From contig NZ_JRLV01000010.1 of assembly GCF_000769915.1 (NCBI RefSeq), forward strand, positions 62,001 through 126,000: a stretch of 64,000 bases of DNA, read 5' to 3'. The DNA comes from Flavobacterium beibuense F44-8. Lineage in GTDB: Bacteria > Bacteroidota > Bacteroidia > Flavobacteriales > Flavobacteriaceae. How positions within the stretch are numbered: the stretch's first letter is position 1; each line of letters opens with the position of its first letter. Positions 27,803-36,671 of the stretch are shown piece by piece. The position numbers were made by a program, and so were the translations under genes. The notes beneath the pieces were generated by a model that was not told the DNA's origin, did no database searches, and was given only the letters and a program-made list of their open reading frames with translations.

Positions 27803-29967
27803 TATAGTTTCTCTTTAATAAAGTTGGTCATTTTTGTAAATAACTGAAGGCGGGTTGCGCCTCCGTAAATCCCGTGATTCTTATCAGGATAAATAGCCCA
27901 GTCAAACTGTTTGTTAGCCTGAATTAAAGCCTCTACCATAAGCATGGTATTCTGTACATGCACATTATCATCGGCAGTACCATGAATAAGCAGGTAAGAA
28001 CCTTCCAGCTTGCCTACATGACTTATCGGAGAATTATCATCATACCCAGATGCGTTTTCCTGTGGTGTTTGCATATATCTTTCGGTATATACCGAGTCAT
28101 AAAGACGCCAGTTTGTTACCGGGGCAACAGCTATTGCCATTTTAAACACATCATTTCCTTTCAAAATACAGTTAGACGACATGAAGCCCCCAAAACTCCA
28201 GCCAAATATACCTATTCTTGACGCATCTACATAATCATAGCGCCCTAATACTTTTGCAGCATCAATTTGATCTTCCACTTCATACTTTCCAAGTTCCTTA
28301 TAAGTTACCTTTTTAAAGTCGGCACCTTTAAAGCCTGTTCCCCTACCATCAACACAAGCTACAATATAACCTTGTTGTGCAAGCATTAAGAACCAATAGT
28401 CATTATAACTATTCCATTTGTTAGCCACTTCCTGAGAACCCGGACCGCTATATTGATACATGAACAGCGGATATTTTTTTGAAGAATCAAAGTTTGCCGG
28501 TTTAATCATCCAGGCATTAAGCTCATGCCCTTTATCTGTTTTAATGGTAGTAAACTCTTTTGTTGGAAGATTATAATTTACCAATCTGTCCTTAAGCGCA
28601 TTATTATTAGCTATTTCTTTCACCTCTTTACCATTCTTGGCATTCAATAAAGCATAAGAAGTTGGCTCCTGAGCACTTGAAAAACTATTAATAAAGTATT
28701 CGAAATTAGGACTGAATGTAGCATTGTTAGTCCCTGTTTTTTGTGTAAGTCTTGTTTTGTTCTTCCCTGTTAATGCGATTCTGTACACATCACGGTTAAC
28801 GGAACCGTTTTCTACCGATTGGTAAAAAATATTCCCTGTTTTTTTATCAAAACCATAGTAAGCTGTTACTTCCCAATCACCCTTTGTTACCTGACGGATA
28901 AGCTTACCCGATTTATCGTAGTGGTAAATATGATTAAATCCGTCTTTCTCACTGGTCCATATAAAACTGTTATCGTTAAGGAAAGTTAGATTATCAGTAA
29001 TATCAACATAAGCCTTATCTGTTTCATGAAGCACTGGTGTAACCTTACCCGAATTTCCGTTTACAAAAACAAGGTTAAGGTCATTTTGATGCCTGTTGAT
29101 TAACTGAACGCTTAGCGTTTGCTCATCATTAGTCCATTTAATTCTTGGAATATAGTAAGCATCTATATTAGTAAAAGCTATTTTTTGTGTAGTATTATTT
29201 TTTACATCATAAATATGAAGAGACACTTTAGAGTTGTTCTCCCCTGCTTTAGGATATTTAAATGAATATTGCTGAGGATAAAGTCCGCCCTGGTAAATAT
29301 CCATCGAGAATTCCGGCACTTCGCTTTCATCAAAACGGATGTAAGCAATTTTATCTCCGGCAGCATTCCAGTCATAAGCTCTTACAAAAGCAAACTCCTC
29401 TTCATAAACCCAGTCGGTAATACCGTTTATCACAGCATTTTTTACTCCGTCGGTCGTGATTTGTTTTGTAGCTCCTGTAGCCATATCATAAACATACAGG
29501 TTATTATTGTAGCCATAGGCTATTTTAGAATTATCGGCAGAGAAGGTAGGCTCCTGAACTTTATTATCACTAAGCCTTACCAGTTTTTTGGAAGCAATGT
29601 CATAAATAAAGTAATCGGCTACAAATGAATGCCTGAAAATTTGTTCTGAATTAACTGCTATCAGCACTTTTTTCTCATCCGGACTAAAAGTATAACTATC
29701 TATACCATCAAGCTCACTAAAATCTTTTGAGCTGATAATAGTAGTCACTTTTTCCAGTGTAGCAAAATCATACAAATCGATTTGCCCGCTACCCCAACCA
29801 CCGTTTAATACAGTATATTGGTTAGTGTTTTTCATGGCTTCCAGCGAATACATTCCCTGTGTTCTGAATGCTCCGCCCCAAATCTCTTCGAGGGTTATTT
29901 TTTGCTGACCGAGAACCGGCAGGCTTAACAGTAAAAATAAGTAAAGTGAGTTTTTGATATTTTTCAT
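27802..29967 (-). CDS. Dipeptidyl-peptidase IV (S9B prolyl oligopeptidase family)
   Basis: A 721-residue exported serine peptidase with a signal peptide (residues 1-20, ending VLGQ), an eight-bladed beta-propeller domain (about 40-480) and a C-terminal alpha/beta hydrolase domain. The DPP IV Glu pair that binds the free N terminus of substrates is visible in DWVYEEEFAF. The nucleophile is Ser591 in GWSFGGFMS; the catalytic Asp is in HGTADDNVHVQN and the His in DKNHGIYGG. It removes Xaa-Pro or Xaa-Ala dipeptides from peptides in the periplasm. It heads the minus-strand cluster with two POT transporters and two thioredoxins. Confidence 0.95.
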   Translation of the reverse strand: MKNIKNSLYLFLLLSLPVLGQQKITLEEIWGGAFRTQGMYSLEAMKNTNQYTVLNGGWGSGQIDLYDFATLEKVTTIISSKDFSELDGIDSYTFSPDEKKVLIAVNSEQIFRHSFVADYFIYDIASKKLVRLSDNKVQEPTFSADNSKIAYGYNNNLYVYDMATGATKQITTDGVKNAVINGITDWVYEEEFAFVRAYDWNAAGDKIAYIRFDESEVPEFSMDIYQGGLYPQQYSFKYPKAGENNSKVSLHIYDVKNNTTQKIAFTNIDAYYIPRIKWTNDEQTLSVQLINRHQNDLNLVFVNGNSGKVTPVLHETDKAYVDITDNLTFLNDNSFIWTSEKDGFNHIYHYDKSGKLIRQVTKGDWEVTAYYGFDKKTGNIFYQSVENGSVNRDVYRIALTGKNKTRLTQKTGTNNATFSPNFEYFINSFSSAQEPTSYALLNAKNGKEVKEIANNNALKDRLVNYNLPTKEFTTIKTDKGHELNAWMIKPANFDSSKKYPLFMYQYSGPGSQEVANKWNSYNDYWFLMLAQQGYIVACVDGRGTGFKGADFKKVTYKELGKYEVEDQIDAAKVLGRYDYVDASRIGIFGWSFGGFMSSNCILKGNDVFKMAIAVAPVTNWRLYDSVYTERYMQTPQENASGYDDNSPISHVGKLEGSYLLIHGTADDNVHVQNTMLMVEALIQANKQFDWAIYPDKNHGIYGGATRLQLFTKMTNFIKEKL

Positions 29968-30106
29968 TTCATACTTGGTAAAAAACTTCCAATTTTAGTA
30001 AAATTTTATGAGATAACCCTGCTTTTTTTTGTTAAATGAAATTTTACCGCATATTCACTAACAATATCGCACCTATACTTTTTTAGTATTTACACATGTT
30101 AAAACG

Positions 30107-30114
30107 TATCTTTG
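30107..30114 (+). promoter_or_regulatory. -7 promoter element of the HMG-CoA reductase gene
   Basis: TATCTTTG fits TAnnTTTG. It falls inside the longest reading frame (which opens at 30096), so the real start must be downstream; the ATG at 30144 lies 29 bases after the element. Confidence 0.6.
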
Positions 30115-30143
30115 CAACCTGTAATTACTTTAAGACACTGAAA

Positions 30144-31493
30144 ATGAGCAAGGCTATAGCTGGTTTTTCAAAACTGACTAAACAAGAAAAAATTAACTGG
30201 ATTGCAAATGAATATTTTACCAATCCAGCGGTGGCAGTTTCACTATTAAAAAAATACTGGAACAATGACGAAAACCTGCAAAAACTACACGACGAGTTTA
30301 TAGAAAACACTATTACCAATTTCTATCTTCCGTTAGGGGTTTGCCCAAACTTCAATATCAATGGCAGGGAATATACCATACCAATGGCTATTGAAGAAAG
30401 TTCGGTAGTAGCAGCGGCATCAAAGGCTGCAAAATTTTGGGCACAGCGTGGTGGTTTTAAAACCATGATACTGGGTACTGAAAAAATAGGCCAGGTTCAT
30501 TTTATATATAAAGGAGACAAACAAAAGTTAATAGCCTTTTTCAATACAATAAAACCTAAGTTCTTTAGCGAAACCGAAAGTATTACCAAAAACATGCAAA
30601 AGCGTGGCGGCGGTATTACAGATATCGAACTAAGAGATAAAACCGAATCGTTAGACAATTACTACCAGCTTCATGCTACTTTTGAGACTAAAGACAGTAT
30701 GGGGGCTAACTTTATAAACTCCTGCCTGGAGCAGTTTTCTAAAACACTTAAAAGCGAAGCATTACAGTATACCGATTTTACCGAAGAAGAAAAAAATATC
30801 GAAACGGTAATGAGCATACTTTCCAACTATGTTCCTAACTGCGTTGTAAGAGCAGAGGTTTCATGCCCGGTAGCCGATTTAAACGAAGGAAACAATATAG
30901 ACCCTCAGGAATTTGCCGAAAAATTTGTTACAGCTGTTAAAATAGCCGAGATAGAACCTTTTAGAGCCGTTACCCACAACAAAGGGGTAATGAACGGTAT
31001 TGACGCTGTAGTTGTAGCAACTGGTAATGACTTTAGAGCTGTTGAAGCAGGAGTTCATGCTTATGCATCAAAAAACGGCACATATAGCAGCCTATCACAC
31101 GCTAAAATAGAAAACGGTATTTTCACTTTTTGGATGGATGTACCTTTAGCTTTAGGAACCGTAGGCGGACTTACAACACTACACCCGTTGGTTAAGTTTT
31201 CACTGGAGATGCTGGGCAACCCAACAGCAAAAGAACTGATGCAAATTGTAGCTGCAGCCGGACTCGCACAAAACTTTGCTGCCCTGCGATCGCTTACAAC
31301 TACCGGAATTCAGCAGGGTCATATGAAAATGCACCTGATGAACATACTAAACCAACTGGAAGCTAACGAAAGTGAAAAACTACAAACCGTTAAACATTTT
31401 GAACAGAACACCGTGACTCATGCCGCAGTGGTAGACTTTATAAAAGATTTACGTAAAGCAACAGCAAGCAACATTGAAACAGACATTTTATAG
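30144..31493 (+). CDS. mvaA: Class II (degradative-type) hydroxymethylglutaryl-CoA reductase
   Basis: A 449-residue cytoplasmic enzyme of the class II HMG-CoA reductase family. Signatures include the substrate-binding ENTITNFYLPLGVCPNF (about residues 53-69), MAIEESSVVAAASKAAKFW, MGANFINSCLEQF and AVVVATGNDFRAVEAGVHAY, with the catalytic His likely in QQGHMKMHLM. In Bacteroidota this class is thought to work in the biosynthetic direction, making mevalonate for isoprenoids; the name degradative refers to the Pseudomonas prototype. It overlaps the following GHMP kinase gene by 20 bases, supporting a shared mevalonate pathway role. I moved the start inward because of the internal -7 element. Confidence 0.93.
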   Translation: MSKAIAGFSKLTKQEKINWIANEYFTNPAVAVSLLKKYWNNDENLQKLHDEFIENTITNFYLPLGVCPNFNINGREYTIPMAIEESSVVAAASKAAKFWAQRGGFKTMILGTEKIGQVHFIYKGDKQKLIAFFNTIKPKFFSETESITKNMQKRGGGITDIELRDKTESLDNYYQLHATFETKDSMGANFINSCLEQFSKTLKSEALQYTDFTEEEKNIETVMSILSNYVPNCVVRAEVSCPVADLNEGNNIDPQEFAEKFVTAVKIAEIEPFRAVTHNKGVMNGIDAVVVATGNDFRAVEAGVHAYASKNGTYSSLSHAKIENGIFTFWMDVPLALGTVGGLTTLHPLVKFSLEMLGNPTAKELMQIVAAAGLAQNFAALRSLTTTGIQQGHMKMHLMNILNQLEANESEKLQTVKHFEQNTVTHAAVVDFIKDLRKATASNIETDIL

Positions 31494-32391
31494 TAACGGA
31501 AAACTTTTAATAACCGGCGAATATACCGTACTTGATGGCGCAGATGCTTTCGCCCTGCCTACCAAATACGGTCAGTACCTCCATGTGAATGAAGCGGAAA
31601 CCCAATTGGTTAACTGGACAAGTTTTGATGCTGATAAAAGCATATGGTTTGAAGACACTTTATCCTTCAGCGATATAAAAGCAGGTAAAACAGAAAGTAT
31701 TAATCCTGTTACTCAAACACTGGTAAAAATACTGCACACGGCAAACAGTATGAATCCGGAAATGCTATCGGACTCAAAAGGGTTTAATGTAGTTACAGAA
31801 TTAACTTTCCCAAGACACTGGGGACTTGGAACGTCATCTACACTTATAAACAACATTGCACAATGGTTTACCATTGACGCTTTTATTTTGCTAAAAAATA
31901 GTTTTAGTGGTAGTGGATATGATATTGCCTGCGCTCAAAATAACGCCCCTATAATTTACAACATAGGCAGCCCGACACCAACTGTAAAGAGCGTAAGTTT
32001 TAACCCGGAGTTCTCTAACAGTATTTATTTTGTTTACCTAAACCAAAAACAAAACAGCCGTAGTGCTATTGCAGCTTACAATGAAAAGAAAAGCAATATA
32101 GCCACCACTACAGTTAGCCAAATAAACAGCATTACACAGGAACTACTAAACACAAACAACATTGAGCGATTTATGGAGCTACTGGACAAACATACAGCCA
32201 TAATGAGTGATGTACTGGAAACAACTCCTGTTAAAGAAGAATTATTTCCCGACTTTACAGGAAGTGTAAAGAGCCTAGGAGCATGGGGAGGTGACTTTGT
32301 ATTAGCCGTATCTAAAAACAGCGACACAGCCGCTTATTTTAAACAGAAAGGCTATCCTGTAGTCATACCTTACAAAGACATGATATTATAA
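31474..32391 (+). CDS. GYDIA-type GHMP kinase (mevalonate-pathway kinase relative)
   Basis: A 305-residue GHMP-superfamily protein using a UUG start inside the end of mvaA. The N-terminal GKLLITGEYTVLDGADAFALP (about residues 9-29), the ATP-binding glycine/serine loop HWGLGTSSTLINN (about 112-124) and GSGYDIACAQNNAPIIYN (about 148-165) show the fold. The GYDIA signature defines a flavobacterial kinase family. Its 20-base overlap with HMG-CoA reductase suggests phosphorylation of mevalonate or a phosphomevalonate, but the exact substrate cannot be set from sequence. A strong terminator follows at once. Confidence 0.87.
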   Translation: MKQTFYSNGKLLITGEYTVLDGADAFALPTKYGQYLHVNEAETQLVNWTSFDADKSIWFEDTLSFSDIKAGKTESINPVTQTLVKILHTANSMNPEMLSDSKGFNVVTELTFPRHWGLGTSSTLINNIAQWFTIDAFILLKNSFSGSGYDIACAQNNAPIIYNIGSPTPTVKSVSFNPEFSNSIYFVYLNQKQNSRSAIAAYNEKKSNIATTTVSQINSITQELLNTNNIERFMELLDKHTAIMSDVLETTPVKEELFPDFTGSVKSLGAWGGDFVLAVSKNSDTAAYFKQKGYPVVIPYKDMIL

Positions 32392-32393
32392 AT

Positions 32394-32424
32394 AAAAAAT
32401 CCCGCTTTAATAGCGGGATTTTTT
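32394..32424. terminator. Bidirectional intrinsic terminator between GHMP kinase and ppiD genes
   Basis: AAAAAATCCCGCT pairs perfectly with AGCGGGATTTTTT around a TTAAT loop, giving U-runs on both strands between two convergent genes. Confidence 0.92.
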
Positions 32425-32444
32425 ATTTATATATGTTTGTGAAA

Positions 32445-34547
32445 TTACATTTTCACTCTGTTGTCTTCGATATCAGCATTCTCTTTAAGAGCAGTGCTTA
32501 TTCTTGAAGCAGCAGCAGTTTTCTCCTGCTTTTCAACCCTTGCTAAATAAGAGTTATAGTTAGGAAGCTCAGCCGCTTTCTCTACAGTTTTTGTAGCAAT
32601 TTTAAATACACCTGACTTACCTACTATAAGACCTGATGTTTTACCAGCCTCAAGAGCAAAAGCAGAACCTACTATTTTTGGCTCAACTCCAACTGTTGGA
32701 ACCATAGCAGAACCCATTGTTACATTTTCTGCAGTACTAACCTTAGAACCTGACGCTTGTGAAACGGCCTCAAGAGTATCACCAGTCATTTTTCCTTTTA
32801 TTTGTTCAGCTTTTTTCTCATTTCTGATTATCGGAGCAATAACAAGTCTAGCCTCTTCAACCGGCATTAACCCAGATTCGTTTACATCTTTAAGTCTTGC
32901 AATCACATACCCGTCAGACACATCAAATCTCTTAACAGCTCCAGCTTCAGAATCTTTAGAGAAAGCCCAAAGAACAATACCTCTTTGCGAACCTAATCCC
33001 TGAATACTCTCATCACTTGGAAGTAGTTTAGCAACATTAACAACATTTAGATTAGCCGCTTTAGCAACTTCTTCAAATGGTTTTTCTGTTGCATCAAGTT
33101 CAAACTGAGAAGCTTTAGCATAAGTTTGGTCTCCTGTTTTATCACTTGGAAGAATCTCTAAAGCTATAGTAGCAACTCTTACAGCCTCATATTTCGCATC
33201 TACTTTAATAACGTGGTAACCAAAATCAGTTTCTACAACTGCAGTTTTACCTACAGGATTATTAAAAATGAACTCATCAAAAGCAGGAACCATTTGTCCC
33301 GGAGTGATGTTATCATAAGTACCACCGTTATTTTTAGATCCCGGATCATCACTGTTTTGAGCAGCAAGCACTCCGAATTTAGATGCATCAGCATTTATTT
33401 GTTTTAATAAATCATCAGCTTTTGCTTTTGCTTCCTCTTTTGTAAGCTCTACAGTTGGGGCAGCTCTCATAGCACCTTTGTATGCAATAAGTATATGGCT
33501 TGCTTTAACGCTACCTCCATCTTTCTTATCTAGCATTCTGGTTACTTTATAATAACCACCTTCTACATAAGGACCAAAAACTTCACCTTTAGCTAAGTCA
33601 AAAATATCATCTGCATGATCTTTAGGAAGGTTCTTTTTAACTACATAAGTAGAATCATATTTGATATCTGAATTTGCATTAACAAAATCAGGAACCTCTT
33701 CAAGTTTCATATCTTTAAAACCTGGAAGGGTATCATTTTTACCGTCTCTGTATTCTACTCTTGAATTTAGAAGAGAGTTTATTCTTTCTCTAATCTCAAG
33801 CTCATCTTCAGCAGAAGCTTTATCTTCTATCTTAACATATTCAATAGAACGTGTAGGCTGAGATTTATATTTTTTCTCGTTCTTTTTCATGTAAGCAATG
33901 ATTTCATCATCTGAGACTGTAATCTCATCATCATTGATACTTGAGAAAGGAACATAAACATAATCAAAAGTAACTTTGTTATTTTCTGCCTCATATCTGG
34001 CTTTAGCATCATTGTTTGTTGCTACATAACCCGACTTAACCATGGCAGTATATATTTGCCTCATAGCAGTAGTCTCTGCAACAGGTGTATTAGCCTCCAT
34101 TAATCCCCACATTTGTGGATCTGTGGTTTTGATGTTCACAAGAAACTCATTGAACTTAGCTTTATCAAACTGACCTGCAGCATTAAGAAACTGAGGGTTT
34201 TGAGCAAACTGAGGAGCTTGAGCAAATATGTTAATAACATGATCTTTACCTACTCTTAATCCCGCCTGTTCAAATCTTTCACCAAAAAGGATTCTGTCTA
34301 CTTCTTCGCTCCAAACCGCATTAGATGCCTGAGTTGGAGATATCCCCGGCTGTCTTCTTTCCAGATTATTTACTTTCTCTAAAAATTCCTGTACAGGTAT
34401 ATCGGTACCATTAACACTACCTATGTTTCTGGTAACTCCAAACCCGCCGCTTTTGATAACATCACCTATCACAAAAGCGAAAAGACAAAAGCCAATAACA
34501 AGTATCAGTATAAGCGAACGCTCCCTAATTTTTGATAAAACTGCCAT
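32445..34547 (-). CDS. PpiD/SurA-type periplasmic peptidyl-prolyl isomerase
   Basis: A 700-residue membrane-anchored chaperone. One helix (about residues 11-31, SLILILVIGFCLFAFVIGDV) anchors an N-terminal SurA_N-like domain (about 35-190) and a parvulin rotamase domain (about 340-450, VKASHILIAYKG ... FGVLAAQNSDDPGSKNNGG ... VVETDFGYHVIKV). The C-terminal part resembles the second PpiD core lobe. It should assist folding of proteins leaving the Sec translocon and headed for the outer membrane. It is the last gene of a minus-strand envelope block and ends at a shared bidirectional terminator. Confidence 0.93.
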   Translation of the reverse strand: MAVLSKIRERSLILILVIGFCLFAFVIGDVIKSGGFGVTRNIGSVNGTDIPVQEFLEKVNNLERRQPGISPTQASNAVWSEEVDRILFGERFEQAGLRVGKDHVINIFAQAPQFAQNPQFLNAAGQFDKAKFNEFLVNIKTTDPQMWGLMEANTPVAETTAMRQIYTAMVKSGYVATNNDAKARYEAENNKVTFDYVYVPFSSINDDEITVSDDEIIAYMKKNEKKYKSQPTRSIEYVKIEDKASAEDELEIRERINSLLNSRVEYRDGKNDTLPGFKDMKLEEVPDFVNANSDIKYDSTYVVKKNLPKDHADDIFDLAKGEVFGPYVEGGYYKVTRMLDKKDGGSVKASHILIAYKGAMRAAPTVELTKEEAKAKADDLLKQINADASKFGVLAAQNSDDPGSKNNGGTYDNITPGQMVPAFDEFIFNNPVGKTAVVETDFGYHVIKVDAKYEAVRVATIALEILPSDKTGDQTYAKASQFELDATEKPFEEVAKAANLNVVNVAKLLPSDESIQGLGSQRGIVLWAFSKDSEAGAVKRFDVSDGYVIARLKDVNESGLMPVEEARLVIAPIIRNEKKAEQIKGKMTGDTLEAVSQASGSKVSTAENVTMGSAMVPTVGVEPKIVGSAFALEAGKTSGLIVGKSGVFKIATKTVEKAAELPNYNSYLARVEKQEKTAAASRISTALKENADIEDNRVKM

Positions 34548-34648
34548 TTTTAATGTTGTTAAATTTTATTTCAGTGGGCGAAAATACAATTATCTATTTA
34601 ATAATAAAAGTCGTTAAGTTATATTTTCGGATTAAAATGTTAATTTTT

Positions 34649-35908
34649 TTATTTCTGCTGCAACGGAACAAACTTAATAAGCTCAATCTTCTTATTTGAC
34701 GCCATTTCTATAAGAATTTCGAAATCATCAAACTTTACACGTTCCCCGGTTTTAGGAATCTCTTTAGTGTTATAAACCACAAAGCCTCCCAGTGTGGAAT
34801 AGGAATCACTCTCCGGAATTTCCAACCCATACTCTTCATTAACATACTCTACATCAAGCCTTGCCGAGAAAAGATAAACTCCATCCCCCAGTTCTTTTTC
34901 TATTAACTCTTCCTCATCATCATGCTCATCCTCTATCTCACCAAAAAGCTCTTCAATAATATCCTCAATGGTAACAATACCCGATGTACCTCCGTACTCA
35001 TCTATCACCACAGCCAGACTTTTTCTTTTCTTGGTAAGTATATTTAAAAGCTCTTTTATATAAATTGTACCGGGAACATATTCGGCAGCTATCATCATTT
35101 GCCCTACAGTTTTCGGCTTCTTAAAAAGCTCAAACGAATGTATATAGCCTATGATATTATCCAAAGACTCACGATATACTATCATTTTAGAATACCCGGT
35201 ATCTACAAACAGATCTTTAAGTTCCTGCACAGTATCGTTTATCTCTACCGCTACAATTTCGGTTCGTGGCGTCATGATATCCCTGGCTTTGAGATCAGAA
35301 AATTCGAGAGCATTTTGGAATATCTGAATTTCAGAATCAACCTCTTCCTGCTCTTCCACACCGTTCATTTGCTCAGTAATATAATGCCCAAGCTCACCAC
35401 GACTAAAGTACCCCTGCTGTTTATCACCACTTGTACGAAATACTTTTATCAGAATAAAGTCAGACACATGAATAACAAATTTTGAAGCCCACGAAAAGAC
35501 ACAGTAAAAAGCATAGGCAGGTAATGCAAAAAGCTTAATTAGCTTATTGGCATACACCTGAAAAAATACTTTTGGAATAAACTCGGCCGTAAGAAGTATT
35601 ATAAAAGCCGATATAATGATTTGAAGTAATATAGCCGAAGCCAGTGAAAAGTGCATTGGAGCAAGCCACCCCATTACAACTCCCCCCATGTAGTAACCGT
35701 AAACCACAAGACAAATACTGTTACCCACCAACATAGAGGTAATAAAACGTGCCGGTTTTTCGGTAAGTTTGGTAAGTATCCTAGAGAGAAAAGAAGTTTG
35801 CTTTCTCTCTACACCAAGGTAAATTTTATTTGACGACACATAGGCTATCTCCATTCCCGAAAAAAAAGCGGAAAGCAATAGGCATACTATGATAATTGTC
35901 GCTTCCAT
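34649..35908 (-). CDS. CNNM/CorC (DUF21-CBS) family membrane protein
   Basis: A 419-residue protein with an N-terminal DUF21 (CNNM) membrane domain (about 1-190, opening LLLSAFFSGMEIAYVS), a tandem CBS pair (about 205-330, IMTPRTEIVAVEIND and SLAVVIDEYGGTSGIVTIED) and a C-terminal CorC_HlyC domain (about 340-415). Such proteins are linked to magnesium/cobalt efflux or metal homeostasis; the old label hemolysin is misleading. It lies between the small membrane protein/LptC genes and ppiD. GldE of gliding bacteria belongs to the same superfamily, but no gldD neighbour is seen, so I do not assign that name. Confidence 0.9.
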   Translation of the reverse strand: MEATIIIVCLLLSAFFSGMEIAYVSSNKIYLGVERKQTSFLSRILTKLTEKPARFITSMLVGNSICLVVYGYYMGGVVMGWLAPMHFSLASAILLQIIISAFIILLTAEFIPKVFFQVYANKLIKLFALPAYAFYCVFSWASKFVIHVSDFILIKVFRTSGDKQQGYFSRGELGHYITEQMNGVEEQEEVDSEIQIFQNALEFSDLKARDIMTPRTEIVAVEINDTVQELKDLFVDTGYSKMIVYRESLDNIIGYIHSFELFKKPKTVGQMMIAAEYVPGTIYIKELLNILTKKRKSLAVVIDEYGGTSGIVTIEDIIEELFGEIEDEHDDEEELIEKELGDGVYLFSARLDVEYVNEEYGLEIPESDSYSTLGGFVVYNTKEIPKTGERVKFDDFEILIEMASNKKIELIKFVPLQQK

Positions 35909-35921
35909 AAGCGTTTACTGT

Positions 35922-36104
35922 TTATCTCCTGTTTTGAAACTTTTTGATTTGGCTTTTCCTGAAGAAAAACATAAAAATACAAACGGCAACAATCGCAAAT
36001 GACATATATGGCGCCTCACCTGCCTGTATTCTCATAATACCATCATACACAAAAAAAGCGGCCACTACAAGATAAAGATATGCTGTAAACTTAAAAATTC
36101 CCAT
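35922..36104 (-). CDS. Small two-helix membrane protein
   Basis: Sixty residues with two predicted helices (about 5-24 and 34-49) and a basic C terminus RKSQIKKFQNRR, which should face the cytoplasm. I do not recognise a named family. It is spaced 9 bases after lptC and 13 bases before the CorC-like gene on the same strand, so it is likely translated as part of that operon. Confidence 0.7.
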   Translation of the reverse strand: MGIFKFTAYLYLVVAAFFVYDGIMRIQAGEAPYMSFAIVAVCIFMFFFRKSQIKKFQNRR

Positions 36105-36113
36105 TTGTTATAA

Positions 36114-36671
36114 TTATTCAATATTATCTACATTTCCTTCACCGGAGTTCTGTTGTGCATTAATAATGCTGAAATCCTTATTGAAGTCTATACCCGGACC
36201 TTCATAATAACGTCCGTCCTCATCTGTAAATTTAAAATTTTTCTCGGTATAAAACCACTCATTTTTCTGATCGTAGTAAAGCTGCTGTGTTTCCAGCCTT
36301 TTCCCGTCATGCGAAGTAATCTTTACATTACCCTGCAAATCTATCAGCTGTGTTTTATTGTAACTAATAGCATAGTCTGACTCAATAAAGGTTTTATTCC
36401 CGTTTTCATCCAGCATAGTTACATGAACCCCCTTGGGAAACTCATTGAAACCATAATCAAGATTAGAAAAATCAAGCATTAACGGACTCTCAAGTATTGC
36501 CTTAAGCTCTCCTGAATCGGTATATTTTAAATTTATATCTTCAGATTGACCTGCCGGCGAAAAAGCCACAGCATTCATCATCTGAACATCTTTCAGATTA
36601 CTTTCGCAGGAAGCAAGCACTACCGCTAAAAGACCCATACAAATAAAAGCTTTACTTTTTAAAAGCATCAT
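36114..36671 (-). CDS. lptC: LPS export protein LptC
   Basis: A 185-residue lipoprotein-like LptC. The signal (about residues 1-21) ends VVLAS before Cys22, so unlike the transmembrane-anchored E. coli protein it may be a lipoprotein. The OstA-like beta-jellyroll follows: SPLMLDFSNLDYGFNEFPKG, IESDYAISYNKTQLIDLQG and NVKITSHDGKRLETQQLYYD are typical repeats. LptC receives lipopolysaccharide from the LptBFG transporter and passes it to LptA. It overlaps the upstream TPR gene by one base and precedes a small membrane-protein gene. Confidence 0.88.
   Translation of the reverse strand: MMLLKSKAFICMGLLAVVLASCESNLKDVQMMNAVAFSPAGQSEDINLKYTDSGELKAILESPLMLDFSNLDYGFNEFPKGVHVTMLDENGNKTFIESDYAISYNKTQLIDLQGNVKITSHDGKRLETQQLYYDQKNEWFYTEKNFKFTDEDGRYYEGPGIDFNKDFSIINAQQNSGEGNVDNIE

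Noticed and set aside
35099-35485. A 128-residue plus-strand frame inside the CorC-like gene
   Set aside because: It is antisense to conserved CBS and DUF21 coding sequence and shows no recognisable domain.
34649-35908. Naming the CorC-like gene gldE
   Set aside because: GldE is in the same superfamily, but the usual gldD neighbour is absent, so a motility role is not supported.
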